From Hypericum androsaemum (taxonomy: Eukaryota; Streptophyta; Magnoliopsida; Malpighiales; Hypericaceae), in NCBI GenBank assembly GCA_963995505.1, contig OZ023187.1:503501-567500 (forward strand): a stretch of 64,000 bases of DNA. The letters are read 5' to 3'. This document shows, piece by piece, positions 19,335-30,599 of this stretch. Every line of letters begins with the position of its first letter. Positions within the stretch are counted from its first letter, which is position 1. The position numbers and the translations under genes are program-made. The notes under the pieces are model-generated. The model did no database searches, was not told the origin of the DNA, and saw only the letters and a program-made list of their open reading frames with translations.

Positions 19335-20384
19335 ATATACCCGTCTTCAATATATTTGGTTTTAGTCCAGTAGTATTTGTTAGCTAATCCGTTACATTAT
19401 TGGCTAGTCTTCGAATATAAACAACCTTACTTAATGGACTAGACAAAAGAAATTTTTTGGATCACCGGGATTTGCAATTCAATGTCCAGGCCGAAGTGTT
19501 GTTTAGAAAATCAATAGGAACTTGTAGCAGCATTTCATATTTTGGGCTCATTCAAGAATGACACTCTCGGCTTTGGATAGAATAAATGGGCTCCTCATTA
19601 CGTTGGGAATTGGGATGTGTTGTAATTGCCTCCTCCTTTTTTATTTACATCAAAGTTAACAAATTCTCCTATTCCTACCCAAAAACTGTATTCTTAAACG
19701 AAAAGTTACCATCCTGAAAAAAATTGAGAAATTACGAAAAAAATGTACCAATAGTAAACAAAAGAAATAATGAGTTGCTGGTAATAAGTAGTGTGAGGCA
19801 ATCGACCTTATCTTTTCTGGTGCAATAGGTTTGTGCTCTATTCTTTGATAAGATTTAATTTTGAGAGTCGTTGATCTTAAAGTCATTTCTATCAATAATT
19901 TTTACATTCGTGATACTTAAACTTAAATTTTTTTTAAGTGAATCTATCGGTTGTTGATGTTATTGGCTCCTTGACATAGGCCAAAACACAATGGCTTATG
20001 TCAATGGCACAATTGCTTACAAACTACCGTCACTTTTTTCATGATTCCACTTGCCATTGCTCAAGAAGAAAGTTGAGACCGCCATTAGCTCTCCTCTCCT
20101 CCCCTGCTCACTGAAGATCATACATGGAAAGATTATTCGGCTGTTAGTTGTCAATTATCAGTAATTTTGGCCCCCAAATTCTTGAATCAAGGACTATGAA
20201 GATGGATATGACTATGAAAGTAATATGCCATATTGTATTGAACAAACTATCTTGAACATTGTATAGAACTAACTATTTCTTGAATCTTATTCTTCTCCTA
20301 CTTTCTACGGGCTTCTCTATAACTGCCTTATTTCTTGACGATGACATCCAGCGCCAACCTTAACAAGAAGGCCTGATCAAAGAC
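19335..20384. other. Array spacer and 3' flank of PPC copy 3
   Basis: Begins with the other half of the upstream module split by the copia insertion (cccgtcttcaatatatttgg). It continues through 'gggctcattcaagaatgacac', 'agttgagaccgccattagct' and 'aatatgccatattgtattga' to the stop of copy 3. No gene seen. Confidence 0.5.
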
Positions 20385-20843
20385 TCAGTTGGGCGGGCGA
20401 GAGGGTGGACCTCGCCTGCCGCCATTGTCAGGGAGCAACATGACTTGCTGGGAGCCGTTGTCCCTCTGATTCTGAGCGTCCCTCCGATTTCCAGCGGCAG
20501 CGTTATCCGCGACGGAGAGAAGGACCACGACGGTGCTGTGAGCGACGAGCGACGTGGCCAAGCCCCCCACGAGATAGCCATTGAAGGAGGCGATGCTTGC
20601 CGAGAAGCACCAGGAGTAGCCGCCACAGGGGAGGGAGAAAAAGTACCCGGAGAGGGACAAGAGCCTGTAGGCCCCGGGCAGCATCCTTACCGACGATTGG
20701 TCGTCCTCGATGAAAAAGACGTTTTGGACCATCCCGGAGGCGGAGAGTAACGTGACGGCCGTGTGGGCCCCGTTTCTGGCGAACGCGATGATGGCCCGGT
20801 CGATGCTGGTGCCCCGGGGGACATCCAAGAAAAATAGTGTCAT
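20385..20843 (-). CDS. PPC-domain protein without AT-hook (array copy 3)
   Basis: 152 residues from the ATG at 20843. Domain start MTLFFLDVPRGTSIDRAI, then NGAHTAVTLLSASGMVQNVF, AYRLLSLSGYFFSLP, YLVGGLATSLVAHSTVVVLL. The usual CENPSVF-LPL segment is shortened (SVADNAAAGNRRD), so the last strand of the domain may be missing. Upstream, in the same frame but with no ATG and after a TAG stop, the 5' leader reads KKPRGCPPRTSTS; in the next frame it reads GLPSKNKHKPS. These are two halves of an AHL AT-hook. Translation from the PPC ATG gives a hook-less protein. Function unknown; by family it could associate with other PPC proteins. Confidence 0.8.
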   Translation of the reverse strand: MTLFFLDVPRGTSIDRAIIAFARNGAHTAVTLLSASGMVQNVFFIEDDQSSVRMLPGAYRLLSLSGYFFSLPCGGYSWCFSASIASFNGYLVGGLATSLVAHSTVVVLLSVADNAAAGNRRDAQNQRDNGSQQVMLLPDNGGRRGPPSRPPN

Positions 20844-20857
20844 GGCGGGTGGCGGAG

Positions 20858-20897
20858 GGCTTGTGCTTGTTCTTGGAGGGCAGCCCCTTGGCTTCTT
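20858..20897 (-). other. AT-hook relic in the 5' leader of copy 3
   Basis: KKPRGC is in frame with the PPC ATG, while GLPSKNKHKP lies one frame over. The AHL consensus is a PRGRP core followed by SKNKPKP. The second core Arg is Cys (TGC), and a frame break separates the two halves. Confidence 0.6.
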
Positions 20898-21013
20898 GGC
20901 GGTGGACAGCCTCCACGTGGACGATGATGCCTAAGTCGGAGGAGTCTTCGCTTCTTCTTCTTCTGTTTTAGAAAGAGAGGAATTTATGAGTTGAAATCTC
21001 AAGTAGGGTCAGT

Positions 21014-21021
21014 TTTATATT
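21014..21021 (-). promoter_or_regulatory. TATA box, PPC copy 3
   Basis: Minus strand AATATAAAACTGACCC, about 170 bp before the ATG. It is followed upstream by the conserved GGTGAGGTGGACCCAACCC stretch. Confidence 0.6.
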
Positions 21022-21282
21022 GGGTTGGGTCCACCTCACCGATTCTTGGAATTTCTTTGGGAATAATTTCTTCGTTTGAACACCCCGCTGTCACATGTAT
21101 GGCGGGAAATTGGACAAATGTAAGCCGTTGGATTAATGTTCGTTAGGTTGTTGTATGTCGTTGGATCACCCGCTTGTTGGGCTTATGGCCTACGGCCCAA
21201 GTAATAGTTGGCTGCGTCGTTGGATCACCCGCTTGTTGTTTGCTTCCTGTAATTTGTTGCTATTTTGTTCCTTCTAGTTCTA

Positions 21283-21757
21283 GGGTCTGGATTGAGCACG
21301 GAGTGAAGGAATCGATTCCGTACGGTTTGGAGTGAAAGGGGACCGCAGTGGCAAGCGCAGTTATGTGATAATGGCAAGTGCAGTTATGTGATAATGGCAA
21401 GTGCAGTTATGTGATAATGGCAAGCGCAGTTATGTGATAATGGCATGTGTATTTTTGATAGTGGCAAGTCCCCGTTGATGATAATGGCGCGCGTGGTTTT
21501 TTTTATTTTGGTCCCCCATATTTTAGCATTTTTGCAAAAAGGTCACACTGGCATGCGCAGTTATGTGATAGTGGCATGCACAGTTATGTGATATTGGCAT
21601 GCACAGTTGTGTGATAATGGCATTTGTATCCGGCCTGCGTTTGTGCGTGGTTTTTTTCATTTTGGTCCCCGTATTTTAGCGCGTTTGCAAAAAAGTCCCC
21701 GCATGTCTTCATTCCGAACGGTTCGGAATCTGAGCATTCCGTGCCCAATCCAGACCC
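21283..21757. mobile_element. Mutator-like miniature element with internal repeats
   Basis: Perfect 9-bp target duplications, ctagttcta, lie at 21274-21282 and 21758-21766. Terminal inverted repeats are GGGTCTGGATTGAGCACGGA and GGGTCTGGATTGGGCACGGA. Inside are two families of short direct repeats: about eight units built on gcagttatgtgataatggca, and two copies of a 'ttttggtccccgtattttag' segment. It inserted into the upstream module ('tagctccttc-ttctatttagttctataatc') of PPC copy 3. Confidence 0.85.
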
Positions 21758-21935
21758 CTAGTTCTATAATCAGCTAAGCGTATATTATCATTCACATTTG
21801 GTACTTTCTAAAAGTTATAATATCTGTTTGTAGCTGTCACCGATCTATTTGCTTTCAATACCTGCACAAATGAACCGTAAAAATTATTTTGGCCGAATCA
21901 CAAATTAAATTAACTAATCTAAATATAAATTAGAT

Positions 21936-22541
21936 GTTTTGGCCTCTGCCAAGGTGCATCGTCCGTTTCTACGTCGCCGGAGTCTACCGCTCCTGTCTGG
22001 GTGGGCAAAAAGGTTAAAGTGAGTCACTTTACTCAGATGACTCCGATCCGTTCTAGCACCCGTGTTCCGAAGCTGACCAGTAAAGCCGCCGTTCTTTTGC
22101 AATCTTCTACTCCAAAAGTGAAGGTAAAACTAACTTCGAATCCAGAGTTGGAGCTTTGCCTCCCCTCGATTTTGGCGAGTTTGGATTCAAATGAGGATAC
22201 TCTTCGCGAAGCGCTTTCGGCAGAGGCGTGGCATCATGCTATCATTGCAGGGTTCTCTTGGGAGGAGGACGCTTTTTTTATCCTCTGCACGATTAAGGAG
22301 TCAGCCTTTGGGATCTTTTATTCTTGGTCTTTTGATCCCCTTGACTTTTTTATAGGTGTTTGCTTATGTTTTGGCCTTCCTTTGTGGTGTGGTATTGTGG
22401 AGCGACTCGAATTAGATATCATTTATCTTGTAGGTTTTCTACTTTGATAGGTTCTATCTGATTCCATGAGAGTTGTATCTTCTGGTTGTAAACTTTTCTG
22501 GATCCTTTTTGAGGAGTAATATATATTTACTTATAAAAAAA
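21936..22541 (+). mobile_element. 5'-truncated LINE/retroposon fragment
   Basis: An open stretch from 21936 to 22447 on the plus strand reads SVSTSPESTAPVWVGKKVKV, HFTQMTPIRSSTRVPKL and LREALSAEAWHHAII. The 3' end 'tatttacttataaaaaaa' is an A-tail of LINE type. The flanks aattagat (before) and aaatagat (after) suggest a short target duplication. It interrupts the array spacer between 'actaatctaaat' and 'accaattttcaaagc'. The protein may be the C-terminal part of a LINE ORF1, but the family match is weak. Confidence 0.5.
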
Positions 22542-22546
22542 TAGAT

Positions 22547-24339
22547 TTTAATGTAATCTCTTACCAATTTTCAAAGCATTCCTCTCTCCCTACCAAGTGC
22601 TCCTGTGTTTTATGAAGTGTCATTAGACGACTCTATTAACTTCCAGAGATGACGGGTCTTAATAGTGACTAGTTGTGTGATTCTAATTTAGATTAGTGCG
22701 TATAGTATTGTCTAGATGTTAGGTGGTCTAAATAAAAAATTAGTCATGTTGAGGTTAAACAAGAAAAGGAAAAATTAGTAAGTACTTATGGTTAGATATA
22801 ACGGGATGTCTACTTCATAGGTTTTTAGCTATTGAGTTTTGAAAAATTGAAGTAATTAGTTCCTATATTTTATTTTTAGTTAATAACTTTTATGAAATAT
22901 CAGAACTATCTTTATCATTCTCCTAACAAGTAAATAAAAGTGAAGAGATTTGGTAAGCAAACCAAAAAATTCATTTGAGCCGCATGCAAACTCATATCAA
23001 CAAAAACCATAAAATTAAATCATGATATACCCTCCAAGCAAATCTCCGATAATACGAAAAAATTATGGACTAAAAAGTTATGAAATAGAGATCCGATTAT
23101 ATCTAACCTTAGGTAAGCAAGTTAGTGCCATCACAAAAAATATATTTTTTGAAGGTTAAAAACTAGAATTTTAATTAATCCTTAAAATCATGCAAAAGAA
23201 ATTCATTGACACGAGGACTATAAACATTGTCCTCCAATCTAGTTCCAATCCCTGCAGCATTTGCTACCTAATCTGCAATATTATTGGCAATCTTGGAATA
23301 TAAACAATCTAACTTAATGGACTAGGCAAAATAAAAAATTGGATCTCCAGAATTTGCAATTAAATGTTACAATCAATGGAGGACGACGAGTTGTTTAGGA
23401 GACCAACTGGGGACTTGCAGCAGCATTTTCTCTTTTGGGCTCATTCAAGAATGACATTCTAAACTTCGAATAGAATAAATGGGCTCGTCTTTTCGTTGGG
23501 CTGTGTTTTAATTGCCTCGTTATGAGTACTGTTCTAACAAATTTTCCTATTCCTGCCAAAAAATATGCATTCTTAAACGAAAAGTTATCATCCTTGAAAA
23601 AATTAAAAAATTACCAAAAAATGAACCAATAAAAAATACATTGTCGATCCTATTTTAATAGTGGATCTTTTAATAATAATTTTTACATTTGTGAGATTCA
23701 AACCTAAAATTATTTTAAATGAATACAATTTTTTTACCACTAGAAAACCAACTATAGGTTTGTGTTATTGGAACCATAACAGGGTCCAAAACACAGTGGC
23801 TTATGTTATTGGCATATTTGCTTACAAACTACAATTACCATCATTATCATTGCTCTCCTCCCCTGCTCACTAAAGATGGACAGTTGAAAGTTGAGCCTCA
23901 GAACATCTTAGAATAACAGGGCCAATTTGGACTTCAAAGACACCACTTGAAAAGATTATTCGGCTATTAGGTTTCAATTTTCAGTAGTTTAGGCCCCTAA
24001 ATTATCGAGTACAAGAATGTTTATGAACGCATGAGGGCATATTGCGAATCGAAACTTTGGAATGACTTGTAAAATATGTCAATGAACGAATAGGACTATA
24101 AAAGTGACATGCCACATTGTATTGAACTAACTAACTAAGTATGACTTGTAAAATATTTGTCGATGAACAAATAGGACTATAGAAGTAATATGCCACATTG
24201 TATTGAACTATTTATCTTGAACATTGTATTGAACTAACTAACTATCTTGAATCTATTTCTTCTATCTATATTCTTGTAACGACATCCATGGCCAACCTTA
24301 ACAAGAAAGCCTGATCAAAGACTCAGTAGGGCGGGGACC
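22547..24339. other. Array spacer before PPC copy 4
   Basis: AT-rich module shared nearly base for base with about 40620-42400: 'accaattttcaaagcat', 'aacctccgataata'-like and 'tatctaaccttaggtaagca' landmarks. It includes two tandem copies of the 'atatgccacattgtattgaa' motif near 24108 and 24190. No gene found. Confidence 0.5.
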
Positions 24340-24344
24340 TCACC

Positions 24345-24771
24345 TCACATACCGCCATTTTCCTGCTGGCCCGCCGGCATAGGATTGCCGTTCTTCCACG
24401 AGGGGGACCGTGAAAACCGATGGGTTCTCGCAGACGAAGAGGACGACCGAGACGGGCTGGAAACGACGATCGGCCCGGTGACCACGCCGCCGACGACACC
24501 GCCATCTTCGCCGATGAGGATGGCCGAGAAGGACGAGGCGAGGCCTCCGCCATTGGGGAGGGAGGCAACGTACCCGGGGAGGGACACGAGTCTGGGCCGT
24601 GGGGAGCGGGACGACCGGGGATTGGGCCCCGCCGTTTTGGAGAATGACGGGATCGACCATTCCGGAGGCGGAGAGCATCGTGACGGCCGCGTGGGCCCCA
24701 CTTGTGGCGAATGCGATGATGGAATGGACGACGTCGGTGCCCTGTTGGACTTCCAAGGTAAAGTATGTCAT
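24345..24771 (-). pseudogene. PPC copy 4, three frame breaks
   Basis: Near-twin of the intact copy at 42405-42869. From the ATG at 24771 it reads MTYFTLEVQQGTDVVHSI to VVPLPTA. A 2-bp deletion near 24593 then shifts the frame (correct continuation LVSLPGYVASLPNGGG in the next frame). A 1-bp deletion near 24456 restores it for PVSVVLFVCENPSVFTVPL. A larger deletion of about 35 bp near 24392 shifts it again, leaving NPMPAGQQENGGM in the other frame. The middle of the domain is therefore scrambled. The first two lesions together lose exactly three bases. Confidence 0.85.
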
Positions 24772-24986
24772 GGCGGGAGGAGGGTTACTGTACGCAGCAG
24801 ACGGTGGCTTCGGCCTGGGATTGTTCTTGGGAGGGCTTCTTGGGCGGTGGGCTGGGACGGAGACGGCCTCCACGTGGCCCAAGTCGGAGGTGTCTTCTTG
24901 TGTTTTTCCTAAGCCAGGCTTGTTTTTTCAAAAGGAGTTTCAAGAAAGAGATGAATTATGAATTGAAAACTTTACTCGGCTCACTC

Positions 24987-24993
24987 TTATATT
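24987..24993 (-). promoter_or_regulatory. TATA box, PPC copy 4
   Basis: Minus strand AATATAAGAGTGAGCC, about 215 bp before the ATG. It is retained although the gene is broken. Confidence 0.55.
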
Positions 24994-25009
24994 TGGTGGG
25001 TCTCTAGCC

Positions 25010-25985
25010 CCGCCCATTCTTGGAATTTCTTTAGAAATAATTTTTTTTATTAGAAGGTGTTAAATTTTCTTATAAAAATACAAGATTATAATGGTAGATT
25101 TTATTAAAACCTTATCATATTAAAACTTAAAATTTAGTGAAAATTTACGAGAGAAAAAAGTTTACCTGAACACTAACGCTACTGAAACTAAATTTAACAA
25201 TCCTGTACAACCACAATAATTACATTACATATTTTCCCATTTTGGGCTCTTTGGACATTTAGGCTTACTAATTTCGGACATTCCGAGTTGCAAGACTAGC
25301 AAAATGAACGTAATTACACCTCGATTGAACCTAGATACATTAGTAGATCCTGGCCTCTTAGTTCAGTCAAGGAGTTGGACCTAAGCCATTCCCGGCATTT
25401 AGAGAGCGCAGGAGAAATTTTCGATTACATTCGACTCCGTCATTAAGCACTGTTGACTTTCAGAGATGAAGAATTTAATACAAGCCACAGTATGGTTACC
25501 ATCCTAAAACAAATTGAAAGTTACAGAAAAATGTATCAATAAAAAACAAAATAAAAAAAGGGTTTGCTGGACCGAGTAAGGGAGGTATTAGTTGTGTAAC
25601 GAATATGACTATAAAACGAATATGCCACATTGTATGGAACTATCTTGGACATTGTACCAATTACTTCAATCTAATTCTCCTCTCGTTCTTCTTCTAATGC
25701 CTTTCTTCTCTTCTTTCTCTATCGACCTCCATCGCCAAGTTTAACAAGAACAACTGATGAAACCCTAATACGAATCGGAACTCTCCGGAACATACATGGA
25801 AGGACTTGTAAAGATTTACAAAGAAACGAATAGGACTGCAAAAGAAACATACCACATTGTGTTGAACTAAATTGTACATTGTACGGAACTAACTATCTTG
25901 AACAGTCTCTTGAATCTAATTCTTCTTTCTCTATTCTTCAAATCGAACTCCATAGCCAACCGTAACAACAACGCCTGATCAAAAC
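25010..25985. other. Array spacer with a gene-less 3' module
   Basis: Contains two successive copies of the downstream module: one at about 25600-25760 with 'gacctccatcgccaagttta' and 'gaaaccctaatacgaatcgg', and a second directly before the stop of copy 5. Only the second is followed by a PPC gene. Confidence 0.5.
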
Positions 25986-26462
25986 TCAGTAGGGCGGGCC
26001 ATGATTTTCATGCATGGAGCCGTTGGCCGCCGGCATTGGACTGCCATTCTCGGCGACCCCATGATCGCCAGCGGCCGCGTAATCCGAGAGGAGGGGGAGC
26101 GTGAAAACCGATGGATTCTCGCTTACGCAGAGGACGACCGTAACGGGGCCGGAAGCGACGATCGACCTGACCACGCCGCCGACGGCGTAGCCACTGTCGT
26201 AGGCGGTGACGGCCGAGAAGCACCAGTAGTAGCCGTCCTCGGGGACGGAGACATAGTATCCATAGAGGGACAAGAGTCTTTTGTCAACGGGCAGCGACAC
26301 GTACGGCGGCGATTGGCCCAAGCGGTTTTGGAAAATGACGTTGTTGACCATCCCGGAGGCGAAGAGCGCCGTGACGGCCGAGTGGGCCCCGCTCCTGGCG
26401 AATGCGATGATGGCCCGGACGAGGTCGGTACCCTCGGGGGCTTCCAAGATAAATTGTATCAT
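25986..26462 (-). CDS. PPC-domain protein without AT-hook (array copy 5)
   Basis: 158 residues from the ATG at 26462: MIQFILEAPEGTDLVRAI, SGAHSAVTALFASGMVNNVI, KRLLSLYGYYVSVPEDG, YAVGGVVRSIVASGPVTVVL, SENPSVFTLPL, then a Gly/Asn/Pro tail. All strands of the PPC domain are present. The 5' leader still spells KKPRGCPPPPSPA in the same frame right up to the ATG, but a TAG stop lies 23 codons upstream of KKPR... region's start codon region and no ATG precedes it. Hence an AHL-type protein that begins at the domain. The part of the leader carrying the GTGGAGGCC segment is deleted in this copy. Confidence 0.85.
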   Translation of the reverse strand: MIQFILEAPEGTDLVRAIIAFARSGAHSAVTALFASGMVNNVIFQNRLGQSPPYVSLPVDKRLLSLYGYYVSVPEDGYYWCFSAVTAYDSGYAVGGVVRSIVASGPVTVVLCVSENPSVFTLPLLSDYAAAGDHGVAENGSPMPAANGSMHENHGPPY

Positions 26463-26501
26463 GGCGGGTGACGGTGGCGGAGGGCAGCCCCTCGGCTTCT
26501 T
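26463..26501 (-). other. AT-hook relic in the 5' leader of copy 5
   Basis: KKPRGCPPPP in frame with the CDS. In an intact AHL hook the core would be PRGRP, so one codon (TGC, a C-to-T change from CGC) separates it from a functional core. The SKNKPKP half is missing. Confidence 0.65.
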
Positions 26502-27257
26502 GGCGGTGGCCTGGGACGGGGACGGTGATGCCTAAGTCGGAGGAGTCTTTTCTTCTTTTTCTTATGTTTTTCCTAATGCTTGATTTTTCAAAATGGGGTT
26601 TTAACTTTTAACGAAAAGAGGAATTTATGAGTTGAATACTCAAGTAGGGTCAGTATTATATTGGGTGGGTCCACCTCACCTCTGAGCAGATTCGTGGAAT
26701 TTCTTTGGGAATAATTTCTATGCTTGAGCACCCCGCTCGTTGTTTACTTCTTGTAATTTGTTTCTATTTAGCTCCTTCATTTTCTTATAGTTCTGTAATC
26801 AGCTAAAGAGTGTATTATCATTCATATTTGTACTTTTTGGAAATTAGAATATCTTTTTGCGGCCGTCAAGAAACTATTTGGTTTCAATACCTGCTTAAAT
26901 GAATCATATGATTTTTTTTAATCGCAAATTAAATTAACTAATCTTAATTTAAAGTAAATAATGAATTTTTTTTACTAATTTTCAAAGTAGTCCTCCCTCA
27001 CTAGTGACTACCCAGTGGTCATGTGTTTTATGAAGTGTCATTAGGCAACGTTATTGACTTTCGGAGATAAACATAAATAATAATCAGTATCATCTTGTAA
27101 TTGTAATCTGAATTAGTAAAAATATTATTATTTAAATATTAGGTGGTCTAAATAAAAAATAGTCCTTAAAATCATACAAAAGAAGTTGATTGAATTCATG
27201 AGGAGGACTATAAACATACCTGCATGTCATTTTTACAATCGTGCCAGAAAAGTTGAT
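26480..27257. repeat. Direct repeat A, left copy (PPC leader and upstream module)
   Basis: Closely matches 37519-38300 (about four differences in the first 150 bases of leader and promoter compared by eye). Both copies end at the same point, 'tttacaatcgtgcc-gaaaag'. The two copies bracket the non-array block 27258-37518. Confidence 0.75.
26656..26662 (-). promoter_or_regulatory. TATA box, PPC copy 5
   Basis: Minus strand AATATAATACTGACCC, about 195 bp before the ATG. The same variant occurs at the gene-less remnant at 37728. Confidence 0.55.
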
Positions 27258-27376
27258 GTAAATATAAGAATGGATTCTTTCTTGATATAAAATTTTGAAA
27301 ATTGATCACCTTGCAGCATTTCTTCACTTGTCATACTCAATCCTTCCTCTATAGCTCATGAAGAGCATCGTGAGTT

Positions 27377-27971
27377 TCAGCCGAAGCTGCTTGCTATGTT
27401 CATCTTACCAAGTTGCGCACACACCGAGAGCGACAGCACTCGATGCTTCAACTCTTGTTCAGTTAATTCCCTCTTACCATTTTCAGTTAAGTGATGGCTC
27501 ATCGCAATACTTACTCCATAGGTACGCCACCTGATCGGTCCTCCTCTTCGAGGAGTAGACAGAAGTTGGGCTACGGAGTGGTGTTTTTGCACCCATAGAC
27601 GTGTAGAAGTTCTTGAAGGCTCTATCTAGTCTGGTAGCGGGGTCATTTTCTGTTCCCAGTGTTGAAGGACCGAATCAGGAAAAACTCGAGTACACTGGGA
27701 TAATCGCAAGTTTGCTGCTAAGCCATGAGGTGGTTCAAATTTTCTACTAGCCTAGCCACAAACAAAAACCGAGACAATGAAAACCTTCCTCATTCAAATC
27801 TCCGGAATCGGAGGTCAACAAGCTGTTCTTGACAAATTCCGAATCGTCCAGCCTGGATGGAGAAGTTGTAGCAGAATTGCTGCCTGACCCATCTTTCTTC
27901 TTACCAATATGAGCTTCATCCTTGGCTTGCTTGGAGATATCACATCTCTCTTCAACAGGGACAAACATCAT
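27377..27971 (-). other. Possible fragments of an unrecognised gene
   Basis: Two minus-strand open stretches: 27747-27971 starts with ATG and encodes a hydrophilic Ser/Asp-rich segment with GSGSNSATTSPSRLDDSEF, and 27377-27592 encodes RTYGVSIAMSHHLTENGKRE and EQELKHRVLSLSVCAQLG. The composition looks coding, but no family was recognised and no splice structure could be fixed. Confidence 0.3.
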
Positions 27972-30162
27972 AGATATACAGAAACAGAACCCAAGTTAGC
28001 AACTTCAACCTCATATCCACTCAATCAAAGAAAGACCTAAAGAAACCCACTTCGCATAATTATTAACACTTTATATTATTTAATTGGAACAATTTACACC
28101 CTCCAATCAAATTTGGTGACACATCATTATTAAATGCCGCATTATTTAGGTTCCTTATATTTTATAAATTAATTTAACATTAACTCTTCTTTCTGCCTAC
28201 ACTCTCTGAGAGATACAATTCATTCTCACCTCTGGAAAAACAATTGATCATGTACTGGTTGAAAACTATCACATTATAATTCAAATAAAAATTTTAAACT
28301 ACTTTTGCTCATTAAAATTTAAATAGTTAAATATCTCAAAAAAATAAAATCATGTTTATCTCCCACTTCCGTCTAGTCCTCCGTCTCTCACTCTTTATTT
28401 ATAATGACATGTCAATTTGTATTAATAATGAGTACAGATAATTTTTTAATTAAATGGTTCAATTTTAAATGTACAAAATGGTAATTATACTGTTTCATAA
28501 AAATATAGCGTGAGAAGAAAGGAGAGAGAAGCATGAGGGAGGAGAGAGATGGAGGGGAAGGGAGATTGTTTTGGAAAAATATAAATTAGTGTAGGATTGT
28601 TTTTAAATTTTTACCACGACAATTCAGCAACACCAGAGTCCAATTTTTGTCGAGCTGGCATGTCACATATGGGACAAAGCCTCGTCGTTTGAATTTCGAG
28701 TAGGGGGCAGCTGCTCGTGAGCTGGCATGCCACATGATTGTAACCACAGAGTATTAAAGTGAAGCTTTTTCTTTTTTTAAGAAAAATAAAATTTATTAAA
28801 AGTAATATTTACAACCCACCAAATATGAAATTCCCACTTTCAAGTTACACTATTTAGTTAAATCTATACCAACTGAGGCAATTAAAAAAAAATTACAAGG
28901 TAACAATTTTATAATAGTTCACACATTAATCACTTTCTATTAAGTTTTTGCAAAAAAAAGGATCATGAAATGAAAGTAGACCTCGTTTGATTGTTTGATG
29001 TGCTCTGCTTTATTGTGTGCTTGCTGTATGGATTCTTGTTGGTGGAAGTTCATGTAAATTTCATGAAATATATCTTTTCACGATAGTGTGGAGATCTGAG
29101 TAGTCCTTTAAACTAATATTTACATGATTTAACAGTTGGTTGTCATTGCAATTGACCTGTCATGTATGTCGTAAGCAGCTTGGCACTTATTTTCTACTGC
29201 CCCTCCGGCTTTTTATTTCTTTGGTTGAATCGGTTCATATTTTCAATGATTTGTTATCTAGATTTTGAGATGCTACTGAATTTTGTCCGTCTCCTTCAAA
29301 GAATCAACATGTTCATATTTTCTTTCATTTGAGCGTTAGTTTGTTGTGTTTGATTGCTAGCTTTAGTTGAATTTGAGTTACAGTGTGATATTTGAGGTTA
29401 CAGTGTGCTGTGATTGAAGTTAAGTTGGTTAAATTGCAAGCTAAATTAGTTGAGGTTGTTGAGGCTATAGTGTGCTACTTTTAGTTGAATAATTCCAACT
29501 ACCAACTAATAACTTAAATTTAATTGTTTAAGTAAAATTGGTACGAGCATATCAATTCAAGACTCAATTTTATTGAAACCGTTATATAAAGTGGTAAGAT
29601 TTTATCAAATTCTATTAAATGTTTATCTTAATTTTTTGGTATAAGATTTTATTTTTGGCAATAAGTAGGATAGTTATATTCGATGTTGACTTGTTTAAAA
29701 TCAACAAAATTTTTAATTATCATCTAACTAATTAAAAACTATATTATCTTCATATAAAATGTCTCCTTTTGAGGGGAGTGGAGTACACAGGGATGTTGAC
29801 AGAAAGTGAATTTGTCAACAGAAAGTTTAAGGAGAAAAGTCTCCGACTTCTAACTATTACAGACTAGAAAAAAAACCTCTATTTCCTTATGTGTTTCATT
29901 AAGTTTTTTTTGGTTTACTTTCATTAAGTTGTTTGCTCCTGCCATAAGTTATTTTTTCATTCATCTCCGCCTTCCAACTTGATTTTGTTGAACCTGTGTT
30001 ATTCTGTAAACAGTTTCCATCACTAACTAGAGTTTTTTTTTATTCTGCGCGGCGACCTACAGATTCTAAAATAAATTTTAAACTGAACTGCAAACCATCT
30101 AATATTTCTTGCTCAACTTTTTCTATCTATTTCTCAGCAGTTTTTCGATAGAGAAAAAATCA
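27972..30162. other. AT-rich non-array sequence
   Basis: No PPC modules and no clear genes. A segment near 28600-28770 ('ggcagctgctcgtgagctgg' and 'ccacagagtattaaagtgaa') resembles a decayed arm of the GGGAAAAG MULE family. A direct repeat 'gggatgttgacagaaagtga' near 29793 recurs near 31811. Confidence 0.4.
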
Positions 30163-30312
30163 TACCGCTTTTGCTTCCTTTTCAAGTTTCTTTTTCGAGG
30201 AATCATTCTCTTCCCCCACAGCCTGAAGATTTGCTTCAAATTTACTGTTGCGTTGCTGCACAGTTGAATCTTAATCTTTTAATTATTTGTACAACTTCTC
30301 AAAGGAGGCGGC
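30163..30312 (-). pseudogene. Kinesin-like coiled-coil exon fragment
   Basis: After a TTTGGAATCCGCAG acceptor-like site the minus strand reads ASFEKLYK, stop, LKD, stop, DSTVQQRNSKFEANLQAVGE, then ENDSSKKKLEKEAKAV. The wording resembles the coiled-coil stalk of kinesin-14 (YKRLQEYN-SLQQYN-KL). Two stops make it non-functional. Confidence 0.4.
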
Positions 30313-30420
30313 CTGCGGATTCCAAAATAAATTTTAAACAAAAAGCAACTTTTATTTCACATGAATATGGACTGGAAACCATCTATAATAACCAAGAATC
30401 AAGAGCATGAAGGCCTACCT

Positions 30421-30590
30421 CATGATTGGCTGCCAATTTCTTTAATTTTTCCTTTTCTAGGTTCTTTGTCAAAGAAGCATTCTTCTGCCAAAATTATCTT
30501 AGGCACACCTTAAGGCGGCTGTTGTACTCCTTGAGATCAAAATTATTTGTTGAAAGCTGCTCATTTTGTTACTTTATAGTTTTTCACTGT
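30421..30590 (-). pseudogene. Kinesin-14-like stalk exon fragment, copy 1
   Basis: Minus-strand reading QNEQLSTNNFDLKEYNSRLK, VCLR, stop, FWQKNASLTKNLEKEKLKKL, AANHE. The equivalent segment occurs near 32161-32270 and 33050-33200, so it has been duplicated with its surroundings. The LK-C-R-F-Q pattern fits the start of the kinesin-14 (ATK-type) coiled coil. Confidence 0.45.
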
Positions 30591-30599
30591 AAAAAGATT

